From: RDXT01 sp033765305
GTDB taxonomy: Bacteria; Bacteroidota; Bacteroidia; J057
Assembly (NCBI GenBank): GCA_033765305.1
Contig: JANRID010000006.1
Coordinates: forward strand, 1-64,000
Direction of reading: 5' to 3'
Length of the DNA stretch: 64,000 bases
How positions within the stretch are numbered: the first letter of the stretch is position 1; every line of letters starts with the position of its first letter. The notes under the pieces were generated by a model that was not told the origin of the DNA, searched no databases, and worked only from the letters and a program-made list of their open reading frames with translations. The position numbers and the translations under genes are program-made. Positions 52,758 through 61,693 of the stretch are shown piece after piece.

Positions 52758-55700
52758 ATGCGTACCCGAATCCTGCTGTTCCTGCTGCCGGCGCTGCTGT
52801 GCGCCGGCCTCATGCACGCGCAATCCGGCAAACGGAAACCTGCCGCGCCGCCGCCTGCCCCGCCCGCTCCGCAGATCAGTGAAAGCCTGTACAACGGCCT
52901 CACCTGGCGGCTGGTAGGCCCCTACCGCGGAGGCCGCTCCTGCGCGGTGGCCGGCGTGCCCGGCAAACCCAATCTGTTTTACTTCGGCTCCACCGGCGGC
53001 GGGGTCTGGCGCAGCCGGGACGGGGGCAATTCGTGGGACAATATCTCCGACGGATACTTCGGCGGCTCGATCGGAGCAATTGCCGTCAGTGAGTCGGACC
53101 CCAATGTGATCTATGCCGGCGGCGGCGAAAAGACCGTGCGCGGCAACGTGTCCTTTGGCTACGGCCTGTGGCGCTCCGAAGATGCCGGCGAAACCTGGAA
53201 GCAGGCCGGCCTGGAGAACTCCCGCCACATCGGGCGGGTGCGGGTGCATCCGGCCCATCCGGATCTGGTCTATGCCGCTGTCATGGGCGACCTCTACCAG
53301 TCCAGCGAGGAGCGGGGCGTGTACCGCAGCACCGACGGCGGCAAGACCTGGCAGCGCATCCTCTTCGCCAATGCGGATGCCGGCGCGGTGGACCTGCTGC
53401 TCGATCCGCACAATCCGCGCATCCTGTACGCCTCCACCTGGCGGGCCCGGCGCACCCCCTACGATTTCTCCAGCGGCGGCGAAGGCTCCGCCCTGTGGAA
53501 AAGCACCGACGGCGGCGATACCTGGACCCTGCTCACCGGAAAGCCGGGCATGCCGAAAGGAACGCTGGGCATCATCGGCATTGCCGCTTCTCCGGCGCAG
53601 CCGGGCCGGCTTTGGGCCCTTATCGAGGCGGAGGAAGGCGGTGTGTTCCGCTCCGACGACGGCGGCGCTACCTGGATGCGCACCAACTCCGACCGCGCGC
53701 TGCGCCAGCGCGCCTGGTATTACACCCGTATCTACGCCGATCCCCGGAACGCTGAAAAGGTCTATGTGCTCAACGTCGCCTACCATACCTCCACCGACGG
53801 CGGCCGCACCTTTCAGGCTGCCTACGCCCCCCACGGCGACCATCACGACCTCTGGATCGCGCCGGAAGACCCCTCCCGCATGATCATCGGCGACGACGGC
53901 GGCGCACAGGTCACCTTCGATGGCGGCAAGCGCTGGTCCAGCTACCACAACCAGCCTACAGCTCAGTTCTACCGCCTCACCACCGACAGCCATTTCCCCT
54001 ACCGCATCTACGCCGCCCAGCAGGACAACTCCACCATCCGCATCCTGCACCGGACCGATGGCGGCGCCATCACCGAGCGCGACTGGGAGCCCACCGCAGG
54101 CGGCGAAAGCGCGCATCTCGCCGTGGATCCCAGTGATCCGGAAATCGTGTACGGCGGCAGCTATGGCGGATTCCTGACGCGGGTCAATCACCGGACGAAC
54201 GAAACCCGTGCCATCAATGTCTGGCCTGATAATCCGATGGGCTACGGCGCCGAAGGCATGAAATACCGGTTTCAGTGGAATTTTCCCATCTTTTTCTCCC
54301 CACACAACCCCAGGCGCCTCTACGCCTGCTCCAACCACCTGCACGTGACCGAGGATGAAGGGCAATCGTGGAAGCTCCTCAGCCCCGACCTGACCCGCAA
54401 CGACGCCTCCAAGCTCGGCCCCTCCGGCGGCCCCATCACCAAGGACAATACGGGCGTAGAGTATTACGGAACCATTTTCGCGGCGGCCGAGTCTCGCCTC
54501 CAGCCCGGGCTCATCTGGACCGGCTCCGACGACGGCCTGCTGCACCTGACCCGCGATGGCGGCGCCACCTGGACGGATGTCACCCCGCCCGGTGCGCCCA
54601 CGTGGGTGATGTTCAACTCCATCGACCCGGATCCCTTCGAGCCGGGCGGCGCGTATGTAGCTGCTACGAGCTATAAGTCAGGCGATTATAAGCCCTATTT
54701 GTTCCGGACGAAAGATTATGGCAAGACCTGGACCGCCATTACAGGCGGCATTCCGGCAGCGCATTTTACCCGCGTGCTGCGCGCCGATCCCGCGCGCCGG
54801 GGGCTCCTGTACTGCGGCACCGAGAGCGGCATGTACCTGTCCTTCGACGACGGGGCAAGCTGGCGGCCTTTCCAGCTCAATCTGCCCACAGTGCCCATCA
54901 CCGACCTGCACGTGCGCGATGGAAACCTGATCGCTGCGACCCAGGGCCGGAGCATCTGGATCATCGACGACCTGAGCCCGCTGCACCAGGCGCTGCCGGA
55001 AACCGGAGCCGCGTCTCTGCATCTCTACAAGCCGCTGGACAGCTACCGGCTCAGCGGCAGCGCTCTGGACGATGAAGCGGAGCGCGCAGGCGAAAACCAT
55101 CCCGGCGGGGTGCTGGTGCATTATTACCTGAAGCAAAAACCGGCAGACAGCATAGCAGTCAAGCTGCGCTTTCTGGAGGCCGGCGGAGCCCCCATCGTCA
55201 CGTACAGCAGCGCCGACGAGCGTCACAAACGCCTTTTCGACTCGTTGCGGGCGGGCTGCAACCGCTTCGTGTGGGACATGCGCTACGAGCGGGCGCGGGA
55301 CTTCGAGGGCATGGTCCTCTGGTGGGGCGACATGCGCGGACCGCGGGCGCTGCCGGGGACGTACACCGTACGGCTGATTGTGGGCAACGACTCCATGGAC
55401 CAGGCCTTCGTGATCCGGAAAGACCCCCGCAGCCAGACGGGCGAAGCGGAACTCCGCGAGCAGTTCGAGTTTCAGCTCGCAATCCGGGACAAGCTCAGCG
55501 AAACCCATGCGGCCATCATCCAGATCCGGGATGTACGGGCTCAGCTGCAGCAGTTTACAAGCCGGACAGCAGACAAAGACGCATATCGCGAATTGCGGAA
55601 AGAAGCCAGGCGCATCGATTCTGTCATGACTTCGATCGAGCAGGCGCTGTACCAGACGAAGAACCGGAGCGGCCAGGATCCGCTGAATTACCCCATCCGG

Positions 55701-55913
55701 CTCAACAATAAGCTAGCGCACCTGGGCGCTCTGACCGGCATCGGCGACTTTCCGCCTACGGATCAGGCGCAGGCCTTCTATGCAGAAGTAACGGCGAAGA
55801 TCGATGCGGAGCTGGTGCGCTGGCGCGAGCTTTCCGCCGGTGCGCTGCCGGCCTTCAACCGGGCGCTGCGGGCACAGGAAGCAGACCTCATCCTGCTGAA
55901 GGAGGTCAAATGA
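52758..55913 (+). CDS. Secreted Asp-box (BNR/VPS10-like) beta-propeller protein
   Basis: This 1051-residue protein has a signal peptide (ALLCAGLMHAQ) followed by a Pro-rich spacer. Asp-box motifs (S-x-D-x-G-x-T-W) recur throughout: SRDGGNSW, SEDAGETW, STDGGKTW, STDGGDTW, SDDGGATW, TFDGGKRW, TEDEGQSW, TRDGGATW and RTKDYGKTW. This arrangement is found in sortilin/VPS10-like and sialidase-like propellers annotated as glycosyl hydrolases, although no catalytic residues are recognised. The C-terminal 250 residues are helical and charged; no T9SS domain is seen. Confidence 0.8.
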   Translation: MRTRILLFLLPALLCAGLMHAQSGKRKPAAPPPAPPAPQISESLYNGLTWRLVGPYRGGRSCAVAGVPGKPNLFYFGSTGGGVWRSRDGGNSWDNISDGYFGGSIGAIAVSESDPNVIYAGGGEKTVRGNVSFGYGLWRSEDAGETWKQAGLENSRHIGRVRVHPAHPDLVYAAVMGDLYQSSEERGVYRSTDGGKTWQRILFANADAGAVDLLLDPHNPRILYASTWRARRTPYDFSSGGEGSALWKSTDGGDTWTLLTGKPGMPKGTLGIIGIAASPAQPGRLWALIEAEEGGVFRSDDGGATWMRTNSDRALRQRAWYYTRIYADPRNAEKVYVLNVAYHTSTDGGRTFQAAYAPHGDHHDLWIAPEDPSRMIIGDDGGAQVTFDGGKRWSSYHNQPTAQFYRLTTDSHFPYRIYAAQQDNSTIRILHRTDGGAITERDWEPTAGGESAHLAVDPSDPEIVYGGSYGGFLTRVNHRTNETRAINVWPDNPMGYGAEGMKYRFQWNFPIFFSPHNPRRLYACSNHLHVTEDEGQSWKLLSPDLTRNDASKLGPSGGPITKDNTGVEYYGTIFAAAESRLQPGLIWTGSDDGLLHLTRDGGATWTDVTPPGAPTWVMFNSIDPDPFEPGGAYVAATSYKSGDYKPYLFRTKDYGKTWTAITGGIPAAHFTRVLRADPARRGLLYCGTESGMYLSFDDGASWRPFQLNLPTVPITDLHVRDGNLIAATQGRSIWIIDDLSPLHQALPETGAASLHLYKPLDSYRLSGSALDDEAERAGENHPGGVLVHYYLKQKPADSIAVKLRFLEAGGAPIVTYSSADERHKRLFDSLRAGCNRFVWDMRYERARDFEGMVLWWGDMRGPRALPGTYTVRLIVGNDSMDQAFVIRKDPRSQTGEAELREQFEFQLAIRDKLSETHAAIIQIRDVRAQLQQFTSRTADKDAYRELRKEARRIDSVMTSIEQALYQTKNRSGQDPLNYPIRLNNKLAHLGALTGIGDFPPTDQAQAFYAEVTAKIDAELVRWRELSAGALPAFNRALRAQEADLILLKEVK

Positions 55914-55929
55914 TCCGGGGGCTTCGGTT

Positions 55930-56778
55930 TCAGAAAAATACCGTCATCTGCCACACCGTGCGCTGGTAGGTGCGCGAGCCGCGGATCTGCAGGGGGATGG
56001 GCTGTCCGGTAACCGGGTCCCATCCCCCTCCATTGAAATCCTGGTATTCCTGATAGCTTCGCTGCGCCTTGTATCCCACGGTGAAGGCGAGCTCGCTGCG
56101 GCCGCGGGTGTGGAACTTGGGTCCGAAACCGAGGTGAAAAACCGGGCCGCCGCGGAGTTCGGTGAAGTTCCAGGGCAGGCTGCCGCTGAAAGCGCCGTAT
56201 CCCGCCTGAGCCAGGTAATGCATGGTAGTCCGGCGGCGCTTGGCTGCATCGCCATGCACCTCCAGCATCAGCGGAATCATGAGCACCCCTTCCGGGTAGG
56301 GGTCGAGGCCCAGGACAATCCCTGTGGAGAGGTGAGGCGAGAAGCGGAATCCGCCCCGGTACTGGATCTGGAAATTGGCGGCAGGGCCCCAGCGGTTCTG
56401 GCCGAAGGCCAGCCCGCTGGCAAAGCCGTGGTAGATCCCGCGGTCCCGGTACTGGATGGGCCGCAGGGTCCGGTTGTTGGCGCGGGCGAGCGCATAATAA
56501 TCGATCCACCAGGGGTCCTTGGCCGGCTCGCGGGTCATGCGTTCGACCTCGCTCATGGGGTACACGAATACGCTGCCGCCGAGAATTTCGATTTTCACAT
56601 ACTGATCCTGCACGTATGACACGATCCTGCCGCGCACGACGCTGCCGCTGCGGAGATAGACAACATCTTCAAGCACTTCATTTTCAGGCTGCTGCGCAAA
56701 TACCTCGGGAACAGTTCCCAGCATCAGGCACAGGAGGGCCGCAAAGCGGATCAAGCGGGAGACAGGAAAGGGGCGCAT
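55930..56778 (-). CDS. Secreted hypothetical beta-rich protein
   Basis: This 282-residue protein has a signal peptide ending at VFAQ. A short N-terminal region (VVYLRSGSVVRGRIVSYVQDQYVKIEILGGSVFVYPMSEVERM) has the look of a small beta barrel, as in SH3-like or Sm-like folds. The rest (TGIVLGLDPYPEGVLMIPLMLEVHG, YLAQAGYGAF) resembles an outer-membrane beta barrel. Family not identified. Its start codon was chosen to give the signal peptide; upstream in-frame ATGs exist. Confidence 0.6.
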   Translation of the reverse strand: MRPFPVSRLIRFAALLCLMLGTVPEVFAQQPENEVLEDVVYLRSGSVVRGRIVSYVQDQYVKIEILGGSVFVYPMSEVERMTREPAKDPWWIDYYALARANNRTLRPIQYRDRGIYHGFASGLAFGQNRWGPAANFQIQYRGGFRFSPHLSTGIVLGLDPYPEGVLMIPLMLEVHGDAAKRRRTTMHYLAQAGYGAFSGSLPWNFTELRGGPVFHLGFGPKFHTRGRSELAFTVGYKAQRSYQEYQDFNGGGWDPVTGQPIPLQIRGSRTYQRTVWQMTVFF

Positions 56779-56946
56779 GAACAGGAGGATTATGCCGATC
56801 TCAGGAGGGAAGATACGAGGGTTGCGCATATGAATCCAGTATCTTGGTCCGGGATCTGCGGGCTGGTATACCATACAGACGTGCAGAACTGCTCAAACGC
56901 TGCGCGGGCTCGGCGGCCCGGCGGTTCTTGGGGGAACGTAAGAAAA

Positions 56947-56964
56947 AGCCTATCTTTATAGGCT
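56947..56964 (+). promoter_or_regulatory. Inverted repeat over a -7-like box
   Basis: AGCCTAT-CTTT-ATAGGCT is a perfect 7-bp inverted repeat that contains TATCTTTA at 56951-56958, a near-consensus -7 box. It lies 25-40 nt before the TPR lipoprotein gene and may be an operator or an RNA hairpin. Confidence 0.45.
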
Positions 56965-56988
56965 GAAGACCGTCAACAGACCGGATCC

Positions 56989-57564
56989 ATGAACCCTGGC
57001 AGCCCCATACGCCTGATACACACCGCTTTGGCAAGTCTGCTGATCCTGACCGGGATGATGCAGGCCTGTAAATCGCCGGATACCGCCGCGCAGATCGAAT
57101 CGCTCGAAGCCGACTTCCGGCGGTTGGAGGAGGCCCCTCCGGACAGCGCGGCCCGCATGCGGCAGGTTGCCATGCAGCTGGCAGCCCTGTATGAAGCCTT
57201 CGCCGACGAGCGCCCGAAAGATCCGCGCACGCCTGCATACCTGATGAAGTCCGCTTCGCACTACCTCATGGACCAGGCCAACCCTGCCAAGCCCATCGAA
57301 GTCTGCGATCGCGTGATCCGGGAGTTTCCCGACAGCCAGGAAGCAGCCGAAGCGCTCTTTCAAAAAGCATTTATCTACAACAATACCCTCCGCAACCTCG
57401 ATCAGGCCAAGACGGCGTACGAAGAGTTTCTGCGCCGCTACCCGGAGCATCCGCTCAGCGCATCCGCCGAGAGCGAGCTTGCCACGCTGGGCATGACCGA
57501 GGAGCAGCTGCTCCGCCGGCTGCTCGGCGACACCCTCCGGCAGGAAGAAGTGCCTGCGGAGTAA
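56989..57564 (+). CDS. TPR-type lipoprotein
   Basis: This 191-residue protein has a lipoprotein signal (LTGMMQACKSP, lipidated Cys near 27), followed by helical repeats of TPR type (EVCDRVIREFPDSQEAAEALFQKAFIYNNTLRNLDQAKTAYEEFLRRYPEHPLS). TPR lipoproteins of this kind act in outer-membrane assembly (BamD/YbgF-like) or in polysaccharide export. The short length and single repeat block are compatible with either; no closer call is made. Confidence 0.75.
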   Translation: MNPGSPIRLIHTALASLLILTGMMQACKSPDTAAQIESLEADFRRLEEAPPDSAARMRQVAMQLAALYEAFADERPKDPRTPAYLMKSASHYLMDQANPAKPIEVCDRVIREFPDSQEAAEALFQKAFIYNNTLRNLDQAKTAYEEFLRRYPEHPLSASAESELATLGMTEEQLLRRLLGDTLRQEEVPAE

Positions 57565-57652
57565 TCTTTTCATCGATTTGCGTGCGGCAGATCCAGCTTG
57601 GCGCGCCATCTTTACAGCTAACCCGATGTATCCCCAGGATTTTGCATATCCT

Positions 57653-58378
57653 ATGAATCTTGCTTGCCGACATACGTCCGCCCTCCTCCTTGGAGCGCTC
57701 CTCCTGCTCGCCGCGTGCAAGCCAGGCGAGACGCCGGAGGCACCTGAAAAAGCACGGGCCTATGTCCATGCCCTGCACCTCTACCCGGGCAGCGAACAGA
57801 TTTCCCTGCTCATGACCTCGCTCGGCACGCGCCGCACCATTGCCGATGCTATCTCCTACGGCCAGAGCTGGCCCGGATCGGGCTACGCCTCCGTCCTGAC
57901 CTATGTGCAGGACTCTTCCGCTTCGGCAGAGTGGCAGACCGTCCTCGAAGTGCTGGACCGGCAAAGCCGGGATACCATCGTGCCTGTCGTGCCGCTGCCG
58001 GTGCTGCCGGGTCTGTACACCTCCATCGTGCTCATCGACAGCTTCGGCAAGCCGATGCTCGTGCGTACGGTCGACGACTTCGGAGACACCCCCGCCGGAC
58101 AGGGGCTCGTGCGCCTCATGAACCTCAGCACCGAGCCCCGCTCGGTGAGCCTGGAAGTCAAGCAGGACTCCCTCGCCATCAGCCGGCTGAGCTTTTTGAA
58201 TTACTCCCGGTTTTACACCCTAAAACCTGGCGTGTATACGTTCTATTTCATCAACGACCTGAACCGCACCCGGCTGGACAGCATCCCGAATGTGCAGATC
58301 CGGGCCAATCAGGCGTATAATTTCTACCTCGCCCGGCGCAACGGCCAGGTACGGGGCGCCTATGAAACGCTGAAATAA
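57653..58378 (+). CDS. DUF4397-like lipoprotein
   Basis: This 241-residue protein has a lipoprotein signal (LLLLAACKPGE, Cys near 22) and two beta-sandwich-like repeats. The segments ARAYVHALHLYPGSEQISLL and GLVRLMNLSTEPRSVSLEVKQ resemble the opening strands of DUF4397 domains, which are common on Bacteroidota surface proteins. Function is unknown. It follows the TPR lipoprotein by 88 nt and may be cotranscribed. Confidence 0.55.
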   Translation: MNLACRHTSALLLGALLLLAACKPGETPEAPEKARAYVHALHLYPGSEQISLLMTSLGTRRTIADAISYGQSWPGSGYASVLTYVQDSSASAEWQTVLEVLDRQSRDTIVPVVPLPVLPGLYTSIVLIDSFGKPMLVRTVDDFGDTPAGQGLVRLMNLSTEPRSVSLEVKQDSLAISRLSFLNYSRFYTLKPGVYTFYFINDLNRTRLDSIPNVQIRANQAYNFYLARRNGQVRGAYETLK

Positions 58379-58385
58379 TCTGCCT

Positions 58386-59054
58386 ATGAGTTTCCTCCGG
58401 TTCACCCTGCTATACACCTGCCTTCTGACACTGATGCTGGCCGGATGGGAAACTGCCCGCAGCCAGCCCTTGCGGATGTATTTCACGCGCCTGGAAGCCG
58501 GTCCTTCATGGATGAATTTCGAGGCCCTCAACGAGGCCCTGACAGCCCGGCAGTTTCTGGCACTGCCCCAGTCCATCACCGCAGCGGGCCTGACCCATAC
58601 CCGCCTCCGCGACAACTGGATGCTGGGCCTGAGCATGTATAATTTCGCCTTCTCTAAAAGCCTGGCCAACAACCAGTCTGCTATCATGGGCTATCACTAC
58701 GCCCTGGTGCGCGGCGGGTACGCCTTCCGGCTCAACGAACAGCTTATCCTCTACCCCGGCATCGGGGCGGGCGGGGGCCTTGGCGCGCTGCGCGTGCGCG
58801 CTGCCTCCCAGCAGACGCCGGTGCCCTACCGGACCGCAGGCCCCCTCGTCGATTTGTCGATCAACGTAAGCAATGTCAGCCCTATTCCGGACGGATCCGA
58901 TTACGGCTTTGAAATCGGCTGCTCGGCAGGCTACCTGACCCATCTCAGCCAGGGCTGGCAGATCGAGGGCTTCCGCACCGACTCGCAATTCATCCCCGTA
59001 TCGCCCCAGGGCTTCTACGTCCGGGTAAGCATGGGGCTGGCGCGCTACCGCTGA
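58386..59054 (+). CDS. Hypothetical secreted beta-barrel protein
   Basis: This 222-residue protein has a signal peptide (about 26 residues, ETARSQ cleavage) followed by beta strands and glycine turns (MLGLSMYNFAFSKS, GIGAGGGLGALRVRAAS, VSPQGFYVRVSMGLARYR at the end). The final FYVRVSMGL with alternating aromatics fits an outer-membrane barrel. It begins 7 nt after the DUF4397-like gene, so it is likely in the same operon. Confidence 0.6.
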   Translation: MSFLRFTLLYTCLLTLMLAGWETARSQPLRMYFTRLEAGPSWMNFEALNEALTARQFLALPQSITAAGLTHTRLRDNWMLGLSMYNFAFSKSLANNQSAIMGYHYALVRGGYAFRLNEQLILYPGIGAGGGLGALRVRAASQQTPVPYRTAGPLVDLSINVSNVSPIPDGSDYGFEIGCSAGYLTHLSQGWQIEGFRTDSQFIPVSPQGFYVRVSMGLARYR

Positions 59055-59058
59055 CCGC

Positions 59059-59661
59059 ATGGCGCCTGCGTGGACCTTCCGGCTCCGGGACCAGGCGGCA
59101 GCCTTCCTGCTGCTGATCCTGCTGCTGCCCCTGATGCTGCTCATTGCACTGGGGCTGCGGCTGACGCAGCACAGGGTGCTGTTTGCGCAGTGGCGGCCCG
59201 GTTTGCATGAAAAACCATTCAAGCTACTGAAATTCAGCACCCTGTATGATGCGCCGCCCGGCGTGGACGAAGCGGCGGACCAGCAGGCCCGCCTGACTCC
59301 GCTGGGCCGCTATCTGCGCCGCTGGTCCCTCGACGAACTGCCCCAGCTCTGGAACGTGCTCCGCGGCGAGATGAGCCTCGTAGGCCCCCGGCCGCTGCTG
59401 ATGGAGTATCTCCCCCTCTACACCCCCGAAGAGCGCCTGCGGCACAGCGTGCCGCCCGGCATCACAGGCTGGGCCCAGATCCACGGGCGCAATGCGCTGC
59501 CCTTCAAGGTCCGCTTTCAATACGATCTCTGGTATGCCCGCAACCGCTCCCACCGCCTCGATATGCGCATCCTGTGGAAAACAGCCTCCCGCGCCTGGGC
59601 GCGCGAAGGGATCTATGCAGATGCGCATACGACCTCGCCGCGTTTCGACGGCAGCAACTGA
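59059..59661 (+). CDS. Undecaprenyl-phosphate sugar-1-phosphate transferase family (sugar transferase)
   Basis: This 200-residue monotopic or polytopic phosphoglycosyl transferase (PglC/WcaJ C-terminal type) has one N-terminal helix (about 14-34). The signatures are LPQLWNVLRGEMSLVGPRPLLMEYLPLY and RHSVPPGITGWAQIHGRNALPFKVRFQYDLWYARNRS. It starts sugar transfer to the lipid carrier in surface polysaccharide synthesis. It begins 4 nt after the preceding gene and overlaps the protease gene by 41 nt. Confidence 0.9.
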   Translation: MAPAWTFRLRDQAAAFLLLILLLPLMLLIALGLRLTQHRVLFAQWRPGLHEKPFKLLKFSTLYDAPPGVDEAADQQARLTPLGRYLRRWSLDELPQLWNVLRGEMSLVGPRPLLMEYLPLYTPEERLRHSVPPGITGWAQIHGRNALPFKVRFQYDLWYARNRSHRLDMRILWKTASRAWAREGIYADAHTTSPRFDGSN

Positions 59662-61693
59662 GCGCCTGCTGTCCGTCCTCCTGCTGATCGCAGGCCAGGC
59701 CGCGGCACAGCCCTTTTCCGGCTGGGGGCAGGTCCACACGCCGGCAGGGGATCTTCACCTGCTGGTGATTTTCGTCCGCTTCGAAGATGCGAAGCGCATG
59801 AACGGCGATGCCGAATGGCCGGATGTATCGGTGCCGGGGGCTTTGCCCCGGATGGCGCAGGGACCTGAAAATGCCTGGTTTTATGCAGATACCGGACGAT
59901 TTGCCCAGGGACCGAGGGTAAAAAACCTGAGCGATTACTACTACACCATGTCGGGCGGTGCCTTCCGCATCACCGCAGACGTGTATCCGCTGCAAGTGCC
60001 GGTGCGGAATATCCCGGAAACCGGAGGCAATTTCTTCAGCCGCCAGGTCCAGCTGAACCAGGCTGCTGTCCATTGGATTGCGGAGCATGATCCGGAGTTC
60101 GACTGGGGGCGCTACGACCGCCGCACGAACCGCCCTGCCTACCGCCGCGACAACCGAGGCAGCCCGCCCGACGGCATCCTGGACTACGTCGTATTCATGT
60201 ACCGAGACTTCGGCAGCACCGGCATGGGCGGCACCGGCAGCCTGCAGATTCCAGGGTCTGCGCTCCGCATCGCCGACGGGCACACCGGCATCAAGAGCTA
60301 TGCCGATGCCGAGCACAACTGGGAGTATTTCAAGCATGAGTTTGCCCACAACCTCTACGACTGCCCCCACTATCTGGGCGCCAACAGCGCCGACGGCACC
60401 CGCTTCTACACGCAGAAGGGCTGGGGGATGATGGCGGCCTGGCATGCCCCGTTTTACACCGCCAATGCGTGGGAATGCTGGTGGATGAACTGGCTGGAAC
60501 CCCAGGAAATCACGGCATCCGGCCGGTACCTGCTGCGGGACTTCGCCACCGGGCGCGATGCGGTCCGGATCCGGCTGCCCGGGTCGGATCAGACCCTTTG
60601 GCTCGAAAACCACCAGAAACTCGACCCCTGGGACGGCAAGCTCTTCTACACCTCGGCGGCGGCAGGCGAGCCGCAGTCGGCGCCGGGGCTGTACGCGTAC
60701 GTCGTGGCGGAGCCGGGCACTGACCGCAGCCGCCCCCAGCTCAACAGCTTCGATCCCCGCCATGCGAACATGATCCGCATGTTCAACGGTGCCGGCAGCT
60801 TCGACTACGCCGCTACGCGGGACACCCACCCATCCGGCAATCCCCGCGCCCCGGTATTCACCCGCCTGGCACCCAATCCCATTGCCGGACAGAACGATTT
60901 CCAGTTCATCCGCTACGACTACAACGGCGACGGGCGCATCCGCTGCGGGCGACGCCACGGCAATCTCGATGCCGGAGGCCGGGAAGAAATGGATGTCTGG
61001 GTCGAGCAGCTGCCGGATGGCAGCGAGCGCCGCTTCAACAGCACCGGAAACGAGGACGATGCCCTGCTTCCGGGCGATGAAATTGGACTTTCAGGCCGTT
61101 TTCCGGCGCTCAACTACCCGGAGTACGACCCCAAGCTACAGCAGCTGGAGCCATACCGGCTGAGCGGCATCTGCGTCCGCGTGCTGGAGCGCCTGCCGGA
61201 CGGCACCCTGGCCCTGGACATCCGCCTGGAGGACTGGACACTCCGCCGGTCTGCGCGCTGGTGCGGCCGGGTGCTGCTGCCTGGCGGCGCAGTGCTGCGG
61301 AGCACCGGAGGCGCGGCGGTGACCCTGGAGCCCGGCGGAACCGCCAGCCGCGAAACGCCGCATCCGGAGACCGGGACCTTTGCTGCGCCGGCCGAGCTGC
61401 GGATGGAGGCAGGCAGCACCTGGGTGCTGGAAGCAGGCAGCAGCCTGGACATCCGGCAGCATGCCGCCCTGCGGCTGGATTCGGGCGCAGTGCTGCGGCT
61501 GGAGCCTGGCGCACAGCTGCGGGTCCACGCAGGCGGCACCGTGCAGCTGGCAGCAGGCGCATACCTGGAGACCCGCGAAAGACGCCAGATCCTCCTGCAT
61601 GCAGAAGGCCGGCTGCTCATGGAGCAGCCGGCCCGGCAGATTCGGTATGCACGCTGGCGCCGGACGCCTCAGACCGGCACTACCCAGCCATAA
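59621..61693 (+). CDS. Secreted HExxH metalloprotease, M6-like, with repetitive beta tail
   Basis: This protein has about 690 residues. The signal peptide (RLLSVLLLIAGQAAAQ) is placed so that the start overlaps the sugar transferase gene; ATG at 59615 is the alternative. The zinc site is EYFKHEFAHNLYDCPHYLG (His239, Glu240, His243, with His250 nearby). DILDYVVFMYRDFGSTG and the Trp-rich region WGMMAAWHAPFYTANAWECWWMNWL resemble immune-inhibitor-A (M6)-like proteases. The C-terminal ~100 residues repeat a short beta motif (LEAGSSLDI, LRLDSGAVLRL, LEPGAQLRV, VQLAAGAYLE) like a right-handed or trefoil beta stack. No T9SS domain is visible. The gene converges on ilvE with a 25-nt overlap. Confidence 0.75.
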   Translation: MRIRPRRVSTAATERLLSVLLLIAGQAAAQPFSGWGQVHTPAGDLHLLVIFVRFEDAKRMNGDAEWPDVSVPGALPRMAQGPENAWFYADTGRFAQGPRVKNLSDYYYTMSGGAFRITADVYPLQVPVRNIPETGGNFFSRQVQLNQAAVHWIAEHDPEFDWGRYDRRTNRPAYRRDNRGSPPDGILDYVVFMYRDFGSTGMGGTGSLQIPGSALRIADGHTGIKSYADAEHNWEYFKHEFAHNLYDCPHYLGANSADGTRFYTQKGWGMMAAWHAPFYTANAWECWWMNWLEPQEITASGRYLLRDFATGRDAVRIRLPGSDQTLWLENHQKLDPWDGKLFYTSAAAGEPQSAPGLYAYVVAEPGTDRSRPQLNSFDPRHANMIRMFNGAGSFDYAATRDTHPSGNPRAPVFTRLAPNPIAGQNDFQFIRYDYNGDGRIRCGRRHGNLDAGGREEMDVWVEQLPDGSERRFNSTGNEDDALLPGDEIGLSGRFPALNYPEYDPKLQQLEPYRLSGICVRVLERLPDGTLALDIRLEDWTLRRSARWCGRVLLPGGAVLRSTGGAAVTLEPGGTASRETPHPETGTFAAPAELRMEAGSTWVLEAGSSLDIRQHAALRLDSGAVLRLEPGAQLRVHAGGTVQLAAGAYLETRERRQILLHAEGRLLMEQPARQIRYARWRRTPQTGTTQP

